The notes beneath the pieces are model-generated. The model did not search any database and was not told where the DNA came from. It saw only the letters and a list, made by a program, of their open reading frames with translations. The translations under genes and the position numbers were made by a program. A stretch of DNA of 25,711 bases, taken from positions 1 to 25,711 of the IMG/VR virus record IMGVR_UViG_3300007519_000070, one strand, 5' to 3'. Position 1 is the first letter of the stretch; the number at the start of each line of letters is the position of its first letter. Of the stretch, positions 22,298 to 25,711 are shown in pieces. Source of the stretch: a virus.

Positions 22298-25200
22298 TTA
22301 ATACCCCCATTCATCATCTTCATCGAATTTAATACCCTCTTCATTAGGGTCATAATCTTCTGGTATACCATAATACGTATCATCCACACCATCATCAAAT
22401 TTTAACACTTCATCTTTACGAATTAAATTACCATCCACATCCGAGATAAAAACTTCTTCCTCATTATCATCATCACCTCCCTCTTCATCTTCTTTACCCT
22501 GCTTAACCTTTTCTACTTTAACTAATTTAAAAGTAGACATATTATCTTTTATTTTATCTAAACTAACAACACCAATTGGTAATATAGTTGAAATATCTAC
22601 TTTTTCTACTTTAAATAAATCCATATTAATAGTCTTACCAGTCATTATCTCACGTTCAGCAACATAATCTAACCATTGTTCATAACGATTATCATTGTTA
22701 TGGTTTTTAGCTAATTTATAGTATTCATCTCTATCTTTAGCTTCTTTTTTGTATTTAAATAAGTCATCATACCTACATAGTTCACCACCCCATTTCCTAG
22801 AGAATAAATAAACACCATTATCATCAGCTGCAACATCAGCAATTTTTATAATATCTATTGGTAATTTATTATTATTAACTATTTCAAGTAAATCAACTAA
22901 CTCCATATGCTTTATTATATCCACCATAACCTCTTTATGAAATTCATTACCTTCAATAACTGCCAAACTCATACGTTCATGGTAATTAGCTCTAACCTCA
23001 ACCCATTCATATAATTCCATATTATTTGGTTGTTTATCGACAGAATCCCAAAACCTAATCTCTTTATCCTCCATCCTCATAAGGTCTTCATAAGAATCTT
23101 GGTCAGAATCTTTATACGGTAAACCACAAGCCAATTCACATTCTTGATTGGTGAATATCGTTCTTTCTTTTAATTTCTCACTATTCTTCTTAGTTACTTT
23201 ATCTTTTGTTTTAATAATATCTAACAAAACTTGACCCCTAACTTCCTCACTAAAACAAACCAATAGTGGTTTAATCTTTTTATTGAAAGCATTTAAGTAG
23301 CGAGAAACATTAAACTCTTCAGTATATAAATTATCATTTATTTCTTTAATTCTCACCTCAATTTCTTGATACGCAGAATCAGTCTTATCTAATTTTAATA
23401 AAGCTTTATTTAAAATATCCATCTCTTTCAAGTTTTCAAAATCATTCTCAACTATCTTAGGGTCAATTAATTTACAATTCAATTCAACCATCTTATCAAT
23501 AACTAATTTTTTACCATGCTCTTTAAAATAATCATCTTTTTCTTTTTTAGTTGTTCTAATCTTATCCATACTTTTTAAATCACCATGAGACTTAGAAGTA
23601 CCAGTATTTATATAATATAAGGTGTCACCTAAATTAACATCTAGTTCAGCTCTCATAGCTAATTCCATATGTGCTTGTTTAGGTAAAGGATTTCCAACCT
23701 TATTTAATTTTTTACTCTTATCTTTATAACCTTGAATAGAAAGTTTAACCTTAGCCTTAGATGCCATTTTAACTACTGGTATCTGATAATTATAAATCTT
23801 ATCAACATACTCATAATAATAGTTAATAAATGAATGTCCATCACCATCTAGTAACATCCTAATACTCTTACCTAAAAATTCCTCAATAAATACTGACATT
23901 TTTTTAGATTTAACTGAATTACCAACTAATTTAATTTTACCATCTATATCATTAGCGTAATTCTTACGAGCAAAATTAATTGTACTTCTACAAATATCAT
24001 CAATATCCAACCCCATACGACCCTCCATATAAACTTCATTAAATTCAGCTAATATTGCTTCTAAACCAATTAGCTCTTTACCAGCATCATCAATTGTTTT
24101 CCAATGAGAACCCTTAGCCATGTATTTAACATCATCAACATTATCTGGGAAAGCAAAATTGAAACCATCAGTATTGTGCGCTATAATACCATTAATACCA
24201 CAAACAAAAGTCCCATCCTCAGTTGAAATATCATAAACGTAATTATTTTTATCTTTATTAGAAATTATTTCATTTTTCCAAACTTCATTTGTTTTCTTTT
24301 TTGTTTTATTAGTAAAACTTGAATTATTTCTATTACTATTTTTAAGGTTAAAAGAAATAAAATTATCCTTATCAAACCTAGTTTTTATTTTAAAATCAAT
24401 ATTTAACTCTTTTAATAACATGGAAATTCCAGCCATAGCTACTTGAGATTTCATACCTATATCCGAGCAATCTTCAATTGTATCACCATAACCATCTGAA
24501 GCAAATACACCCTCAATAAATGATTTTTTAATATCGTAGTTTGAATTTAAAATTATAGATGGTATTTTCTTTTCTCTATATGATGTATAAAAATTTTCAC
24601 AATACTCTTTTGTGAAAATAGAATTATTAACAATTAAATTATAAACACCACTAGATTTTCTATGGTCTTTAATTGAGTTATTAATGTTAAATTCGTTTTT
24701 TAATATCCCACTTAATTTTTCTAATAAATCTAACCTAGAATTTGAAATTTTCCAATCACTTCTTTTACCCTTATTGATATGTGTTTTACCAGTTTTCTTT
24801 GAAACGTATTTTTGTGACCTAGCTGAATTATTAGCCGAACCATCACCTAAGAAAAACCCCATTAAATAAGCTTTATCTAAAGTTAACATCGTTGAAAGAT
24901 TATTTAACGGTATTTCATACGTATCAATTACGTCAAATCTTTTCAAATCAGATGGTTTAACTTCCACTCCATTTTTAAATAACGAATGGTCTTCAGTAAC
25001 ATTTAACAACCTATCTTTGGTTGTTATTCTATGTATATTCTTATCAGTCCCATGTCTATAAACATATTTTAAATCCTTCCAACCATTACGTGTTAACACC
25101 TCAAATGGTTTTTCTTCAAAATCTCTAAGGGATTCTGAATCTAAAAATTCTGATTTCTCATTAAACAAATCACAAATAGGTAACACATCGATATATTTTT

Positions 25201-25711
25201 CATCTGTTTTATATCTAATATATACTGGTGTATCATACGTTACTGAGTCTCCAACCAAAGGTCTAAAACCATATTTCTCAGTAAAATGTCTAACCATAAG
25301 TCTTAGATACTGTCTACCACGACACGTTGTTTCTTCAGCTGAATTAGAATCACCCCAATTAAAAATATATGGGGCACCATACGAACCAAACCATGAATTA
25401 GCTAATATTTTAAGGGGTAATTGTTTCTTATCATAAAGATTTGCTAATGCTTTAAATTTTGAAATCTCAGCAACATGTTCATCTATAACTTCTTTAGTCA
25501 TATTTTCTCTATTTTCAGATAAATAAGACTCTAACTTTTTATATTTTTTCTTTTCTATACCAGTTTTAAATTTAAACTCATCTCTCGTATCAACAATATA
25601 TGTCAATGTTCCTTCCATCATTCCAGAAATATCTAAATCTGGAAAAATTAAATGTGTTAATTGAATCTTAGGGTATAATGCCGCAAAATCTAACTTAACA
25701 ACATTCTTAGC
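22298..25711 (-). CDS. Family B DNA polymerase, 5' end outside the window, interrupted by an intein
   Basis: The frame is open to the right edge, giving 1137 codons without a start, so an initiation at 25621 is not real. The first 30 codons encode polymerase motif A (KLDFAALYPKIQLTHLIFPD). Motif B is KILANSWFG (fragment residues 101-109). Motif C is split by the intein: VGD (153-155), then TDGFNF (514-519), giving the metal-binding GDTDG after splicing. VGNSVKSKKM likely supplies the conserved Lys region after motif C. The exonuclease domain must lie beyond the window. The C-terminal part is long, with an acidic tail (KEDEEGGDDDNEEE...) ending FDEDDEWGY. It is the probable replicative polymerase, on the strand opposite the helicase. 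Confidence 0.9.
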   Translation of the reverse strand, partial: AKNVVKLDFAALYPKIQLTHLIFPDLDISGMMEGTLTYIVDTRDEFKFKTGIEKKKYKKLESYLSENRENMTKEVIDEHVAEISKFKALANLYDKKQLPLKILANSWFGSYGAPYIFNWGDSNSAEETTCRGRQYLRLMVRHFTEKYGFRPLVGDSVTYDTPVYIRYKTDEKYIDVLPICDLFNEKSEFLDSESLRDFEEKPFEVLTRNGWKDLKYVYRHGTDKNIHRITTKDRLLNVTEDHSLFKNGVEVKPSDLKRFDVIDTYEIPLNNLSTMLTLDKAYLMGFFLGDGSANNSARSQKYVSKKTGKTHINKGKRSDWKISNSRLDLLEKLSGILKNEFNINNSIKDHRKSSGVYNLIVNNSIFTKEYCENFYTSYREKKIPSIILNSNYDIKKSFIEGVFASDGYGDTIEDCSDIGMKSQVAMAGISMLLKELNIDFKIKTRFDKDNFISFNLKNSNRNNSSFTNKTKKKTNEVWKNEIISNKDKNNYVYDISTEDGTFVCGINGIIAHNTDGFNFAFPDNVDDVKYMAKGSHWKTIDDAGKELIGLEAILAEFNEVYMEGRMGLDIDDICRSTINFARKNYANDIDGKIKLVGNSVKSKKMSVFIEEFLGKSIRMLLDGDGHSFINYYYEYVDKIYNYQIPVVKMASKAKVKLSIQGYKDKSKKLNKVGNPLPKQAHMELAMRAELDVNLGDTLYYINTGTSKSHGDLKSMDKIRTTKKEKDDYFKEHGKKLVIDKMVELNCKLIDPKIVENDFENLKEMDILNKALLKLDKTDSAYQEIEVRIKEINDNLYTEEFNVSRYLNAFNKKIKPLLVCFSEEVRGQVLLDIIKTKDKVTKKNSEKLKERTIFTNQECELACGLPYKDSDQDSYEDLMRMEDKEIRFWDSVDKQPNNMELYEWVEVRANYHERMSLAVIEGNEFHKEVMVDIIKHMELVDLLEIVNNNKLPIDIIKIADVAADDNGVYLFSRKWGGELCRYDDLFKYKKEAKDRDEYYKLAKNHNNDNRYEQWLDYVAEREIMTGKTINMDLFKVEKVDISTILPIGVVSLDKIKDNMSTFKLVKVEKVKQGKEDEEGGDDDNEEEVFISDVDGNLIRKDEVLKFDDGVDDTYYGIPEDYDPNEEGIKFDEDDEWGY
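24173..25246 (-). mobile_element. LAGLIDADG intein in DNA polymerase motif C (358 aa)
   Basis: The intein starts with Ser1 (SVTYDTPVYIRYKTDEKYID), has a block B-like LLNVTEDHSLFKNG, and ends YDISTEDGTFVCGINGIIAHN, with Thr as +1. Two LAGLIDADG-type motifs are visible, AYLMGFFLGDG and SFIEGVFASDG, so the endonuclease looks intact. The insertion point, between GD and TDG of the catalytic motif, is the classic pol-c site of family B polymerases. Ser1 and Thr+1 are accepted splicing nucleophiles. Polymerase activity depends on splicing, because two metal-binding Asp residues are separated. Confidence 0.9.

Noticed and set aside
25619-25621. ATG at 25621 as the polymerase start.
   Set aside because: The same frame continues open to the window edge and encodes polymerase motif A, so the gene is simply cut by the window.

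Overview
The window looks like part of a large, AT-rich, T4-like contractile-tailed phage (Caudoviricetes, myovirus morphology). The support is a tail sheath gene, a tail tube gene, a neck-type structural gene, long repetitive tail-fibre genes, a family B DNA polymerase and an SNF2-type helicase. No bacterial housekeeping gene, tRNA or CRISPR array was seen. Low GC and the scarcity of Shine-Dalgarno sites would fit a Bacteroidota host, but that is a weak inference.

Layout. From 17751 down to 114 nearly everything is on the minus strand and forms a virion module. In transcription order it holds a frameshifted structural gene (17751-17222), a structural protein (17206-16148), four fibre/adhesin genes with one small ORF among them (16148-9318), a membrane protein (9294-8818), tail sheath (8511-5695), a homing endonuclease (5570-4017), a small head-protein candidate (3935-3567), tail tube (2006-1518), a decayed endonuclease (1461-1242) and two more small head-protein candidates (1166-540, 470-114). 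Two genes oppose this direction: a 50-residue ribbon-helix-helix candidate (8665-8817) and a homing endonuclease (2105-3580). A rightward cluster follows: intein-bearing SNF2 helicase (17915-20836), glutaredoxin (20845-21099) and neck-type protein (21133-22263). A bidirectional terminator separates it from the minus-strand DNA polymerase, which also carries an intein and runs off the right edge.

Selfish elements are dense. There are two LAGLIDADG inteins in catalytic motifs of replication proteins, two intact free-standing endonucleases with a shared nuclease and C-terminal region, and one endonuclease remnant. The most striking is at 4012-5730: a 41-bp direct repeat duplicates the end of the sheath gene at the end of the endonuclease gene, so both proteins finish with the same 12 residues.

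Regulation. An exact 13-mer, TATTTATAATAAA in gene orientation, precedes five genes (tube, sheath, neck and two small head-protein candidates), and near copies precede at least four more. It is probably the phage's late promoter. Three small proteins share an N-terminal segment with an (L/I)xE site, resembling the capsid-targeting peptides of T4 internal head proteins.
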